From Cecembia rubra (GTDB lineage: Bacteria; Bacteroidota; Bacteroidia; Cytophagales; Cyclobacteriaceae): DNA of 64,000 nt. The notes under the pieces are model-generated. The model was not told the origin of the DNA. It was given only the letters and a program-made list of their open reading frames with translations, and ran no database searches. Every line of letters begins with the position of its first letter. Positions within the stretch are counted from its first letter, which is position 1. A program made the translations under genes and the position numbers. The stretch covers positions 62,001 to 126,000 of the forward strand of contig NZ_PYGF01000004.1 in the NCBI RefSeq assembly GCF_003014575.1, written 5' to 3'. Shown here piece after piece: positions 33,840-42,604 of the stretch.

Positions 33840-34834
33840 AAAAATCCAGAATAATCGGTGTAGGCCACTATGTCCCTGAGAGGGTCATTACCAACGAATT
33901 TCTTTCTACTATCATGGATACCAATAATGATTGGATCGTGGAAAGAACAGGCATCCAAGAAAGACGATGGTTTACTCCTGGAAAAGATACTGTAACAAGC
34001 ATGTCAGCGGCAGCTTCAAGGATGGCTTTGGAAAGAGCCAATAAATCAGCTAAGGATATTGATTTCATAATATTTGCAACAATCACACCGGATTATTTTC
34101 TACCGGGAAATGGCGTGTTATTGCAAAGAGAATTAGGCATGGGGACAATAGGTGCATTGGACATCAGAAATGCTTGCTCGGGTTTTATTTATGCCTTATC
34201 TATTGCCGATCAGTTTATCAAAACCGGTATGTACAAAAACATACTTGTGGTAGGTGCCGAAATCCAGTCTTCTGCACTGGACAAAAGCGATGAAGGAAGA
34301 TCAAGTGCAGTGATTTTCGCAGATGGAGCCGGTGCTGCAGTATTGACTGCCGTGGAACCTGATCAGCCCGGAATTTTATCTACCCATTTACATGCTGAAG
34401 GCCAGCATGCAGAAGAACTTTTCTGCTTAGCTCCCAGCAGCAGTACAGAAGTTAGAATTTCCCAGGAAATGATTGAAAGAGGAGATTTTTTCCTGAAAAT
34501 GAACGGAAATGCAGTCTTCAAACATGCCGTAGTAAGATTTTCAGAGGTCATACAGGAAGCTTTGGATGCTAATGGGAAAGACAAATCAGAAATCGATTTA
34601 TTAGTACCCCACCAAGCTAATCTTAGGATCAGCAACTACATCCAGCAAAAAATGGGATTGCCAGATGAAAAGGTCTTCAATAATATAATGAGACTGGGAA
34701 ATACCACCGCAGGCACTATCCCTATTGCGCTGAGTGAAGCCTGGGAACAAGGAAAGATCAAAGAAGGCGATTTGGTTTGTCTCGCTGCTTTTGGCAGTGG
34801 GTTTGCCTGGGCTTCTGCATTGTTGAACTGGTAA
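33836..34834 (+). CDS. 3-oxoacyl-ACP synthase III family protein (FabH-like)
   Basis: KAS III-type ketosynthase of 332 residues. Catalytic triad C114 (IRNACSGF), H259 (VPHQAN) and N289 (RLGNTTAG) is complete. KAS III starts fatty acid synthesis from acetyl-CoA and malonyl-ACP; paralogues make specialised lipids or polyketides. It is not next to plsX or other fab genes, as true fabH often is, so either housekeeping FabH or a paralogue is possible; the symbol is withheld. The 34-codon ORF overlaps its start, and a 185-residue unknown follows 13 bases later. Confidence 0.92.
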   Translation: MKKSRIIGVGHYVPERVITNEFLSTIMDTNNDWIVERTGIQERRWFTPGKDTVTSMSAAASRMALERANKSAKDIDFIIFATITPDYFLPGNGVLLQRELGMGTIGALDIRNACSGFIYALSIADQFIKTGMYKNILVVGAEIQSSALDKSDEGRSSAVIFADGAGAAVLTAVEPDQPGILSTHLHAEGQHAEELFCLAPSSSTEVRISQEMIERGDFFLKMNGNAVFKHAVVRFSEVIQEALDANGKDKSEIDLLVPHQANLRISNYIQQKMGLPDEKVFNNIMRLGNTTAGTIPIALSEAWEQGKIKEGDLVCLAAFGSGFAWASALLNW

Positions 34835-34847
34835 TTACAGCATTTAC

Positions 34848-35405
34848 TTGACAAATAAACTGGATATTGCTTTTTGGAATGAGTCCAAGGATCTGTTCTA
34901 TCATTTTCACCATCAGGTGAAAATCATCCAGGATATTTTGACAGAAATTTCCAATCATTTTCCGCAAGAATACCTCATGAAGTATTTTGCACAGGCTAAA
35001 GGCTGCAAAGTAAGTAAAGGTAATCAATTGGACCGTCTCCCTTATCAGGTATTGGATATCGTGCGCGATTTTGATCCCCTGACAGGTTTCAATATCCGCT
35101 TACTCAATTGGTGGGGCAACGGATTTTATGTTTTCATAACTTACGGTAGCCAAGTCAAACATAAGTATAAAAATAACTGGAAACACCAATTTGAGGGATA
35201 TCAGATTTCTTTTCTAGAAACACCATATAATTATCTTCAAGTTGAAAAAAACAGCCTGATTTTGAATGAAAAAAATATTACTTTAGCTATCAATTCTTCA
35301 AATCAGCTTCAAATCTGGAAAAAAATCGAATTATCAGAAGATCCTCACACAACCCACCAAATGCTCTGTAAATTGTTGACAGACATTTTAGAAGTTCATT
35401 GTTGA
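34848..35405 (+). CDS. Hypothetical protein, 185 aa
   Basis: Soluble protein of 185 residues; no family recognised. The best start is TTG at 34848 (13 bases after the fabH-like stop); there is no in-frame ATG near the beginning of the conserved-looking region. Aromatic-rich central part with NIRLLNWWGNGFYVFITYGS, no signal peptide, no membrane helix and no enzymatic motif. Its close spacing to the ketosynthase suggests co-expression. Confidence 0.6.
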   Translation: MTNKLDIAFWNESKDLFYHFHHQVKIIQDILTEISNHFPQEYLMKYFAQAKGCKVSKGNQLDRLPYQVLDIVRDFDPLTGFNIRLLNWWGNGFYVFITYGSQVKHKYKNNWKHQFEGYQISFLETPYNYLQVEKNSLILNEKNITLAINSSNQLQIWKKIELSEDPHTTHQMLCKLLTDILEVHC

Positions 35406-35473
35406 GGTGATTCAATCGACTTAATGAAGTTAAATTAGAACCGATCAAAGGTTATTTCGTATTCTATTTGAAA

Positions 35474-37081
35474 ATGAAACCATTCCCTATGAAATATATT
35501 TTTGGCATTTTGATTTTCATGGTACTACAAACAACGTCCTGGGCACAAAGAAGACCTAACGTTGTTTCCATATTCAATTCCGATTCCACTCTTGTAGGCA
35601 CTGGAATATTAAATGATGGATTTATGGAAGGACTTTGGAGGTTTGAAAACCCCATGACAAAAAGGTTGGTTCAGACCATAAATTTTGAAAGAGGTAAAAG
35701 AGAAGGGCTTGCTGTAAGCTTTTTCCCATCAGGTTCGAAAAATGTAGAGGCAGAATACCGAAACAACAAATTGAATGGAGTCTATAGGCAATACGATTCC
35801 AATGGAATATTGAAACTGGACATGGTGTTCAGGGACAGTGTCCGGATTGGCCCTTATAGGGAATATTATGGAAGTGATGGACAGCCAAATTTTTTCAACC
35901 CCCGGCAGATAAAGGTGGAAGGGCAATATGTGGAGGGTAAAAGGAACGGAAAGTGGGTAACTTACTACAATAATGGTGAAATTGCCATTATCCAAAATTA
36001 TGAAAACGGAGTTCAGGAAGGCACCTATTCAGAATACGATGTATATGGTACGCTAATCTTAGAAACCACTTATAAAAATGATCAACCCCATGGCTCATTT
36101 ATAAGGTATTCAGTAGGAAAATTGGTTGAGGAGAAGGGTGACTTCAGAAATGGTAGAAGAATAGGGAATTGGACAACTTACTTTCCAGGGACAAGGACAT
36201 TAGAATCGGAAAAATTTTATGACCAGAATGGAAACAGGACAGGAGAGTGGAAGTTTTATTACCAAAACCGTAGGCTTGCCAGGATTGAAAAATATGAGAA
36301 TGATATTCCTGTAGGTACTTGGGAAGAATATTTCCCTAACAGAACATTAGCCAAAAAAATGAACTATGAATTAGGTTTGCCGGTAGGAGAATACATTGAG
36401 AATCATTCCAATGGAAAAGTTTCTGTAACCGGACAATATAAAAATGGAGTAAAAGACGGGTTGTGGAAAAGTTATTTTCCTGAAGGAAATTTATATTCTA
36501 TTGGAGAATATAAAAACGACCTCAAAACTGGGCTATGGAAATATTTTAACAAAATCGGTATCCTTATCGCTGAAGGTGAATATGTTTTGGGCTCAGAAAG
36601 TGGGCAATGGGTATATTATTACGACGGTGGTCAATTGAAATCTATTGGAAGTTATTTTCTTGGATTTGAAGATGGCACATGGGGTTTATTCTATGACAAC
36701 AAACAACTTACCCAAGAAGAATATTGGAACAATGGAAGGCTCATGAATGTCGGAGAATACAATTCATTTGATGGGGAAAATACCTACGACAAAGGAACAT
36801 TGACTGATGGAAACGGCACCAGGATCACCTATTATACTTCTGGAAAAAAAGAATCTGAAGGCAATTATAAAACAGGAAAACCAGATGGACTTTGGACTTA
36901 TTTCCATGAAAATGGCAATAAAGCCTCAGAAGGTCAAATGGTTGACGGTAAAAAAGAAGGTGCTTGGAGATACTATAATTTGAGCGGAAGACTAGAACAA
37001 ATCATCAATTTCAAAAACGATGAAATTGTGACGGAGGAAGAGGAAATGATCAACGAAATCAGATTCAACAGATTCAATTAA
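35474..37081 (+). CDS. Secreted MORN-repeat (YwqK-like) protein
   Basis: Exported protein of about 535 residues. Signal peptide ends near TTSWAQ; the start may be the ATG at 35474 or 35489. The mature part is almost entirely MORN/YwqK-type repeats of about 22 residues with the pattern G-x-W-x-x-Y-[FY]-x-[ND]-G-x-[KL], for example GKWVTYYNNGEI, GLWKSYFPEGNLY and GLWTYFHENGNKA, roughly 18-20 copies. Such repeats form an elongated beta sheet and bind lipids or proteins. Annotated elsewhere as a toxin-antitoxin YwqK-family antitoxin, a name with weak support here. Confidence 0.85.
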   Translation: MKPFPMKYIFGILIFMVLQTTSWAQRRPNVVSIFNSDSTLVGTGILNDGFMEGLWRFENPMTKRLVQTINFERGKREGLAVSFFPSGSKNVEAEYRNNKLNGVYRQYDSNGILKLDMVFRDSVRIGPYREYYGSDGQPNFFNPRQIKVEGQYVEGKRNGKWVTYYNNGEIAIIQNYENGVQEGTYSEYDVYGTLILETTYKNDQPHGSFIRYSVGKLVEEKGDFRNGRRIGNWTTYFPGTRTLESEKFYDQNGNRTGEWKFYYQNRRLARIEKYENDIPVGTWEEYFPNRTLAKKMNYELGLPVGEYIENHSNGKVSVTGQYKNGVKDGLWKSYFPEGNLYSIGEYKNDLKTGLWKYFNKIGILIAEGEYVLGSESGQWVYYYDGGQLKSIGSYFLGFEDGTWGLFYDNKQLTQEEYWNNGRLMNVGEYNSFDGENTYDKGTLTDGNGTRITYYTSGKKESEGNYKTGKPDGLWTYFHENGNKASEGQMVDGKKEGAWRYYNLSGRLEQIINFKNDEIVTEEEEMINEIRFNRFN

Positions 37082-37118
37082 ACACTATATCCCAAACAGC
37101 GTTTATCAAATAAAAAGT

Positions 37119-37289
37119 ATGTTTGGTTTATTTAAGAAAAAATCAGAACTGGAAAAACTGCAGGAGACATACAAAAGTCTTTTGGACAAGTCCTATAAAA
37201 TGTCACACAGCAATAGAGCTGAGGCAGATCGATTAATGGCAGAAGCTGAAGTAATTGCAAAAAAAATCGAATCCTTGAAAAAAAATTAA
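37119..37289 (+). CDS. Lacal_2735 family small protein
   Basis: Fifty-six-residue protein beginning MFGLFKKKSELEKLQETYKS and ending in a Lys-rich helix. It is the typical short Bacteroidota family with a MFGLFKKKS start followed by one amphipathic coiled coil; function unknown. It lies 37 bases after the MORN gene and is followed at once by a strong terminator, so it may be the last gene of that transcript. Confidence 0.75.
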   Translation: MFGLFKKKSELEKLQETYKSLLDKSYKMSHSNRAEADRLMAEAEVIAKKIESLKKN

Positions 37290-37320
37290 AAAGAGGTCCA
37301 AAAATGGACCTCTTTTTGCT
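37288..37320 (+). terminator. Terminator of the MORN/Lacal_2735 unit
   Basis: Thirteen-base-pair stem AAAAAGAGGTCCA (37288-37300) / TGGACCTCTTTTT (37305-37317) with loop AAAA, overlapping the Lacal_2735 stop codon. Confidence 0.93.
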
Positions 37321-37419
37321 TTAAATCCCTTGAGATTTTTATACATCCCAAAAACTCCCAAATTCCAGTAAGAAAAATTCCAGTATTTTCTAAATATGCT
37401 TACATAATTTATATTGGCT

Positions 37420-37429
37420 AAAACGTTTT
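37420..37429. promoter_or_regulatory. Palindrome AAAACGTTTT upstream of DUF6600
   Basis: Perfect 10-base palindrome about 90 bases before the DUF6600 start, in a very AT-rich leader. LacI-type operators often have such a CG-centred core, and a LacI regulator lies 4 kb away, but no second copy was noticed. Low confidence. Confidence 0.2.
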
Positions 37430-37521
37430 TTCTAATTTTTTATTCCAAAATTATTATTTTTTACAAAACTTTGGTATGTAGATTGCCGTAAATACAATCA
37501 AAAGCACTAAATGACACTGTT

Positions 37522-38913
37522 ATGAAAAAGGCAACTATATATCTGATAAGTCTTGCACTCGTGCTGGGCATGGGTATGGCTTCTATTGGCAAAGCTAGCG
37601 CCTCTCCTCCAAATTTTGGGGTTTCTTTCCAGATCTTCTATAATGAGCTGAGCCCTTATGGGGATTGGGTAATGGATCCGACTCATGGTTATGTTTGGGT
37701 TCCTTATGTAGATAGGGGATTTCAACCCTATGTAACCAATGGGTATTGGACCATGACCAATTTTGGAAATACTTGGGTGTCGCATTATGATTGGGGCTGG
37801 GCACCATTTCATTACGGCAGATGGTTCTGGAATGATTTCTATGGATGGGCATGGATTCCTGGATATGAATGGGGACCAGCTTGGGTAAGTTGGAGAACAG
37901 GAGGCGGATTCTATGGATGGGCACCACTTGGACCAGGTATGCATGTGGGAGTCAATATTATGATCCCTGCAAGACACTGGGTATTCGTTCCTCAAAGAAG
38001 GTTCCGAGGCAAACACTTCCACAGGTATTTCGTTCCTCATCACCAAGTAGTCAATGTATACAACAGGACCACTATCATCAACAATACCTATGTAGTGAAT
38101 AACACTACTTATTACACCGGACCTTCCAGAAGGGAAATTCAAAGAGTAACCGGATCCAATGTTCCAGTGTATCAGGTAAACAATGCTTCAAGACCGGGAA
38201 GGGCAATTGTTCAAAACAACAATGTAAATATCTACCGTCCTGAAATAAATAGAGGAAGGGGAGGCAATGAACAAGCCAGGCCATCAAGGGCATATACTGC
38301 GGATGAATTTAGACAAAGATCTGCTGTACAGCAGCGATCTACTGAACAAGGAAGGGTCAATTCAGCTGCTCCTAATAGAAATACTCAGGCTACCCCTTCA
38401 AGAAATGCGCAACAGCCATCTCAGAACCAGGCGGTTCGTGGAAATGCCAACAATGGACAAAATGGAACTGCCACCAGGACTGTGCAGTCAAGACCTAGCA
38501 ACAATGGTCAGGTAGGCACTCCTAATGTAAGGGAAAGTAATGCCAACAGACCAAACAATTATGGAGCAAATGGAGCGTCTTCTCCAAGCCGCCAGCAAAA
38601 TCCAGTAGTGGGAAACAACGCTTCCAGGCAATCTGGCACTACTGTTCAGCAGCGCACCAATGGACGTCAAAACAATGCTGCAGTGGGAAGTCCTTCTTCA
38701 GGCAGGCAAAGTTCCGGTACTGTTGGGAATGCAGGCCCTAGTAGACAAACAAATGTCAATGTTAGAAGTAATTCTAGTACAAGGCAATCCGGGCCTGCAG
38801 TTAATTCATCAGGGGGAAACACCAGGTCAAATTCAGGCACCATGAACAGGTCAAGCAATAATCCTGGTAACCGAAGTGCAAACTCAAATAGAGGCGGAAG
38901 AGGAAATGAATAA
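37522..38913 (+). CDS. DUF6600 domain exported protein with disordered C-terminus
   Basis: Exported protein of 463 residues. Signal peptide to about KASAS (residue 30). The N-terminal third (30-190) has Trp/Tyr/Gly-rich DUF6600-type repeats: GDWVMDPTHGYVWVPYV, GYWTMTNFGNTWVSHYDWGW, WAPFHYGRWFW and WAWIPGYEWGPAWVSW. The rest (about 230-463) is low-complexity Asn/Ser/Gln/Arg/Gly and is probably disordered and cationic. Probably secreted or attached to the surface; function unknown. It is monocistronic, with a terminator directly after the stop. Confidence 0.83.
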   Translation: MKKATIYLISLALVLGMGMASIGKASASPPNFGVSFQIFYNELSPYGDWVMDPTHGYVWVPYVDRGFQPYVTNGYWTMTNFGNTWVSHYDWGWAPFHYGRWFWNDFYGWAWIPGYEWGPAWVSWRTGGGFYGWAPLGPGMHVGVNIMIPARHWVFVPQRRFRGKHFHRYFVPHHQVVNVYNRTTIINNTYVVNNTTYYTGPSRREIQRVTGSNVPVYQVNNASRPGRAIVQNNNVNIYRPEINRGRGGNEQARPSRAYTADEFRQRSAVQQRSTEQGRVNSAAPNRNTQATPSRNAQQPSQNQAVRGNANNGQNGTATRTVQSRPSNNGQVGTPNVRESNANRPNNYGANGASSPSRQQNPVVGNNASRQSGTTVQQRTNGRQNNAAVGSPSSGRQSSGTVGNAGPSRQTNVNVRSNSSTRQSGPAVNSSGGNTRSNSGTMNRSSNNPGNRSANSNRGGRGNE

Positions 38914-38940
38914 ATAAAGGGGACTAGCGTCCCCTTTATT
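38913..38940 (+). terminator. Terminator of the DUF6600 gene
   Basis: Stem AATAAAGGGGAC (38913-38924) / GTCCCCTTTATT (38929-38940) with loop TAGC, starting at the stop codon. Confidence 0.92.
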
Positions 38941-39092
38941 CTGATTTTAAAAAAACTTTTTCAACTTAGCACCCCAACTTCAAACCTTAATACTAAAATT
39001 GATTAAGAATTCGATATTATTTGATTTTTTCAATTAAGCCCTTTTGTAATTCCTTAAAAATTCACGTAATTGATTTTTTAAATTTTGCCGTA

Positions 39093-40331
39093 ATGAATTT
39101 AATCGACCCTAAAAAGGCCCTTGAAAAAATTGAAGGGGTGGTAGAAACAAAAAGCTACCTAAATAAACTCAAATTGATCAAAAACCTATACACAAAAGGA
39201 AGCAATACCGCAGGAGAAATGTGTAATGAGGTTGGGATAAGTTTACCTACTGTCAATTCCCTTTTGAGCGACCTTATGGCATCAGGTGAAATCATCAAAC
39301 ATGGTAGGGCAGAATCACAAGGAGGAAGGAAACCTGATTTGTATAAGCTGGCAGAGGATTCATTTTACATCATTTCGGTCGACATCAACAAATTCAGGAT
39401 GCGTACCTGTATTTACAACAGCGCAAACCAAGCCGTTACAGAAGTTTCCATGCTGAAAATTCAGTTAAATAATGAGAAAGAAACTTTTGATAAGATCTGT
39501 GATTTTATTCTTGCTCATAAAAACAACTCCGGATTACCTGATGAAAAAATTATTGCTGTTGGAATTTCCATGCCAGGCCTAATAGATTCCGTCAATGGGG
39601 TGAATTATACTTACCTTAAATTCGGCAAGAAAAACTTACTTGATAACTTTGAGTCGAAATTGGGCAGGAGAGTATTCCTTGAAAATGACGCAAGAGCAAT
39701 GACATTGGCTGAATTTAAGTTTGGGCATAATGATCAATACAAAAACGTCTTGGGGATTTTTATCGGATGGGGCATTGGCTTAGGTATATTAATAGATGGA
39801 AAGATTTATCATGGCGCCTCAGGCTTTGCAGGGGAGTTCAGTCATTCCCCCATATTTGAATCAAGGGACATTACCTGTAGTTGTGGTAAGAAAGGATGCC
39901 TTGAATCCGTTGCTTCAGGAACAGCCATAGTTAGAATGGCAAAAGCAGCTATAGAAAACGATCCGGACTCAATTCTTGCAAGAATGGCCAGGGAAAACGA
40001 AGGAGAGGTAGAACCTTTTCTTGTAGTAGATGCTGCATTGGCTGGTGACCAAAGGGCCATCACAATTCTTTCAGATGCAGGATTGGATTTAGGAAGGGGC
40101 ATTTCAATTCTAATCCAATTATTGAATCCTGAATTGATCATCATTGGGGGATCTGTTGCAGAAGCCAAGCAATATTTGATTACTCCTATCCAACAGGCTT
40201 TGAATATCTATGCCATGGCCAAGGCAAGGGAAAACACAGAACTTGCTCTTTACAAACTCGGTAAAGAGGTAGGATTACTTGGTGGAGTGGCTGTAGTCAA
40301 TGAAAAAATTTTTGGAGAAATTCTTAATTAA
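39093..40331 (+). CDS. ROK-family transcriptional regulator
   Basis: NagC/XylR-type ROK repressor, 412 residues from the ATG at 39093 (an in-frame ATG at 39021 adds an unrelated AT-rich stretch). An N-terminal winged helix covers GEMCNEVGISLPTVNSLLSD. The ROK sugar-binding domain has VGISMPGLIDS, LENDARAMTLAEF, GIFIGWGIGLGILIDG and the zinc motif CSCGKKGCLE. Such regulators respond to sugars or amino sugars. It converges with a ROK kinase gene 36 bases away. Confidence 0.92.
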   Translation: MNLIDPKKALEKIEGVVETKSYLNKLKLIKNLYTKGSNTAGEMCNEVGISLPTVNSLLSDLMASGEIIKHGRAESQGGRKPDLYKLAEDSFYIISVDINKFRMRTCIYNSANQAVTEVSMLKIQLNNEKETFDKICDFILAHKNNSGLPDEKIIAVGISMPGLIDSVNGVNYTYLKFGKKNLLDNFESKLGRRVFLENDARAMTLAEFKFGHNDQYKNVLGIFIGWGIGLGILIDGKIYHGASGFAGEFSHSPIFESRDITCSCGKKGCLESVASGTAIVRMAKAAIENDPDSILARMARENEGEVEPFLVVDAALAGDQRAITILSDAGLDLGRGISILIQLLNPELIIIGGSVAEAKQYLITPIQQALNIYAMAKARENTELALYKLGKEVGLLGGVAVVNEKIFGEILN

Positions 40332-40367
40332 CATTTACCTGTCAAATTAGACAACCGCCAATTATTT

Positions 40368-41258
40368 TCAATTAAGGATAAGCCTGGTTCCCTTATTACT
40401 ATCAAAAAATAGTGCAGCAGCACCATAAAGGGCAGCATTTTCACCCAGTTGACTAATTTCAATGGGTAAATCAAGACCTGCTTGATATAGGTATTCCTTG
40501 ACCTTCCTTTGGAAAAAAAGAGAAGACTTGGAAATATTACCACTTAAAATGATACATTCAAAATGATGAATATGATATTGTTGGATAATAAATTCGCCAA
40601 GATTTAAAGCAAATTCCGAAAAAATATCCCTTAACACCTTTGTATCTCCTACTGTTTCGATTAATTCCTTTACCCCGATTATCTCTATTCCCAATTTATC
40701 CCTGGCCTGCATCTGAAACCATTTTGTACCAAGGTAATCCTCCACAATCCCATCTTTAAACGGAAAATTCCAAAGAGATGCATCCCTTATTTCTTTTCCT
40801 TTTTTTAAGGCAGAACCAAGGCCAGAGCCTAAGGTTATTCCCAATAGCGCATCAATATTTTTACCTTTCCCAAACAAGACTTCTCCACTCAAAAATGCTT
40901 CAGCGTCATTGATAAACTTTATATGATGCTCAGGGATTCCAAGCTCATTACTGAATTCCTTTTTTAGGTTGACTCCATAAAGACTTAAAAATTTTCCCTG
41001 CTCTTGAATGAGGCAAACCCCCTCCAAATAATCAAAAGGAGCAGGCATAGCCATTGAAATATAGACACCTTCGAAAGAATTGACCAAACTTTTTAAACCC
41101 GCAAACCAGTTTTGTAAAATTTCTGATTTACCAAGTCGGGAATCTATAGAAACCCTTTCCATTTTTTGAAGATGAAAGCCTTTGTCATATTCTTCAAATA
41201 ATGCAACAGTCAAATGGGAGCCTCCAATATCCCCCGAAATAATTCTTTTGTAGGTCAT
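40368..41258 (-). CDS. ROK-family sugar kinase
   Basis: ROK kinase of 296 residues without an N-terminal helix-turn-helix. The phosphate-binding GDIGGSHLTVALF, active-site FINDAEAFLSGE and GITLGSGLGSAL are present. Unlike most ROK proteins it lacks the CxCGxxGCxE zinc motif; a glucokinase-like role is possible. A 15-codon ORF ends in an ATGA overlap with its start, and a hairpin lies just upstream. The LacI regulator precedes it on the same strand. Confidence 0.85.
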   Translation of the reverse strand: MTYKRIISGDIGGSHLTVALFEEYDKGFHLQKMERVSIDSRLGKSEILQNWFAGLKSLVNSFEGVYISMAMPAPFDYLEGVCLIQEQGKFLSLYGVNLKKEFSNELGIPEHHIKFINDAEAFLSGEVLFGKGKNIDALLGITLGSGLGSALKKGKEIRDASLWNFPFKDGIVEDYLGTKWFQMQARDKLGIEIIGVKELIETVGDTKVLRDIFSEFALNLGEFIIQQYHIHHFECIILSGNISKSSLFFQRKVKEYLYQAGLDLPIEISQLGENAALYGAAALFFDSNKGTRLILN

Positions 41259-41302
41259 TTGGGTTTGTGGTTTTTAAATAATACCCTTATCCACCGGCTC
41301 AT
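41255..41302 (-). CDS. 15-codon leader ORF before the ROK kinase
   Basis: ATG at 41302 encodes MSRWIRVLFKNHKPK and ends TGA overlapping the kinase ATG (ATGA). AGGAGG sits just two bases before the ATG, unusually close. The ORF starts within the loop of the 41281-41319 inverted repeat, a layout that would suit translational control of the kinase. Chance occurrence is possible. Confidence 0.35.
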   Translation of the reverse strand: MSRWIRVLFKNHKPK

Positions 41303-41319
41303 TGCCTCCTAAAGGGTAT
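41281..41319 (-). promoter_or_regulatory. Inverted repeat in the ROK kinase leader
   Basis: Arms ATACCCTT (41281-41288) and AAGGGTAT (41312-41319) are perfect complements around a 23-base loop that holds the AGGAGG and start of the 15-codon ORF. It may be an RNA hairpin or a protein-binding site for the LacI or ROK regulator. Confidence 0.4.
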
Positions 41320-41407
41320 GATTTGAAAATTATTCTGCTAAAAGGTTTTACCTAAATTAATTAATTTTCCGTTAACACAAGCAAATATGTCGTTTTTATT
41401 TTGTTTA

Positions 41408-42427
41408 TCACTTATATACAGAAGATTCTCTCAGATTAAGCTTATTTGGTAAGATTATTTTATTGTTTTGAACTTCACCATGTTCCAGCTGCTTCAACAT
41501 TAAATCCATAAGATTTTCCGCTATTTCTTCGATAGGTTGTTCAATAGCTGTAATCGGTGGCTGAAACAAATTGAAAAAATAATGGTCGTCAAAAGAAACC
41601 AATCTGATCTGTTCGGGAATTTTTTTCCCGAGTTTTATCAATGCATGAAGTCCCTCAAATGCGAGGTAATTGGTTGAAAAAAACACTCCATCCAATTCAG
41701 GATGGGAAGAAAAAAATTCTAAGATTTTACGGGAAGCTTCCTGCTCAGAAATGGTATGAAACTTCACTTTTAAAATTGCGGATTTGGCTTCGGTCCCTAT
41801 TAAAGCTTCCAGAAATCCATCCATCCTATCATTCATTTGAGTCTGGCTGGAATCAACAGTGACAAAACCCAAGTTTTTGCAGCCTTGATGAATTAAATGC
41901 TGGGTCGCTTCCTTGGCACTCAACTTGTTTTCAACCACAACATAACTGCAATCTACATCAGGAATCCATCGGTCAAATAGTACTACTGCAAAATCTTCCT
42001 CCAATAATTTCCTTACAACATGCTCCAGGCCGGGAGTAGGTGTGATAATAAAACCATCTACATTTCGCATTTTAAATGTAGAAATCAATTCCTTGGTTTT
42101 GATTGTGTCATTCTCTGTACTGCAGTAAATAATTTTGTATCCGTTTTTGTAGGCTTTCTCTTCAATCAGTCTGGCAATAGAAGCAAAAAACTGGTTAGAA
42201 ATGTCTTCTACCATGAAAACAATGATCTTCGACTTACCAAGTCGCAAACTTTGAGCAATATGGCTGGGTTTATAACCGATTTTTTTGATATAATCCTGCA
42301 CTTTACCCGTCATTTCATCACTTATCCTTTTTTCTCTGGCTTTCCCATTTAAAATAAATGAAACCGTAGTGATTGAAACCCCTAAAGCTTCTGCAATGTC
42401 TTTAATGGATGTCTTTTTTTTAGCCAT
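41408..42427 (-). CDS. LacI-family transcriptional regulator
   Basis: LacI regulator of 339 residues. The N-terminal helix-turn-helix is SIKDIAEALGVSITTVSFIL, followed by the hinge helix PSHIAQSLRLGKSK. The periplasmic-binding-protein-like core (60-339) contains VDGFIITPTPG, VVLFDRW and LGFVTVDSSQTQMNDRMDGF. Ligand unknown. It lies 149 bases upstream of the ROK kinase on the same strand and may control it or the SusCD region. Confidence 0.93.
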   Translation of the reverse strand: MAKKKTSIKDIAEALGVSITTVSFILNGKAREKRISDEMTGKVQDYIKKIGYKPSHIAQSLRLGKSKIIVFMVEDISNQFFASIARLIEEKAYKNGYKIIYCSTENDTIKTKELISTFKMRNVDGFIITPTPGLEHVVRKLLEEDFAVVLFDRWIPDVDCSYVVVENKLSAKEATQHLIHQGCKNLGFVTVDSSQTQMNDRMDGFLEALIGTEAKSAILKVKFHTISEQEASRKILEFFSSHPELDGVFFSTNYLAFEGLHALIKLGKKIPEQIRLVSFDDHYFFNLFQPPITAIEQPIEEIAENLMDLMLKQLEHGEVQNNKIILPNKLNLRESSVYK

Positions 42428-42553
42428 ATTATCCGATTGATCTTAAAAATACTTAGCAATATGGGGAAAATTAAGTTTAATTCCTGATATCGCCTTTTTT
42501 TTGCCAAGTATGCAAACAAACCATTTAATCAGAATCAAAAATAAGACCAACAA

Positions 42554-42588
42554 AAAAAGCCCGGAATAAGATAACTCCCGGGCTTTTT
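42554..42588 (-). terminator. Terminator of glnN
   Basis: Stem AAAAAGCCCGG (42554-42564) / CCGGGCTTTTT (42578-42588) with a 13-base loop, beginning 17 bases after the glutamine synthetase stop. Confidence 0.92.
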
Positions 42589-42604
42589 AATTACCATTTC
42601 TGAA

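Noticed and set aside
37507-38142. Open frame of 211 codons on the minus strand inside the DUF6600 gene
   Set aside because: Antisense shadow of a Trp/Tyr-rich sequence; Pro/Ile/Ser-biased composition, no motif, and the sense protein has a signal peptide.
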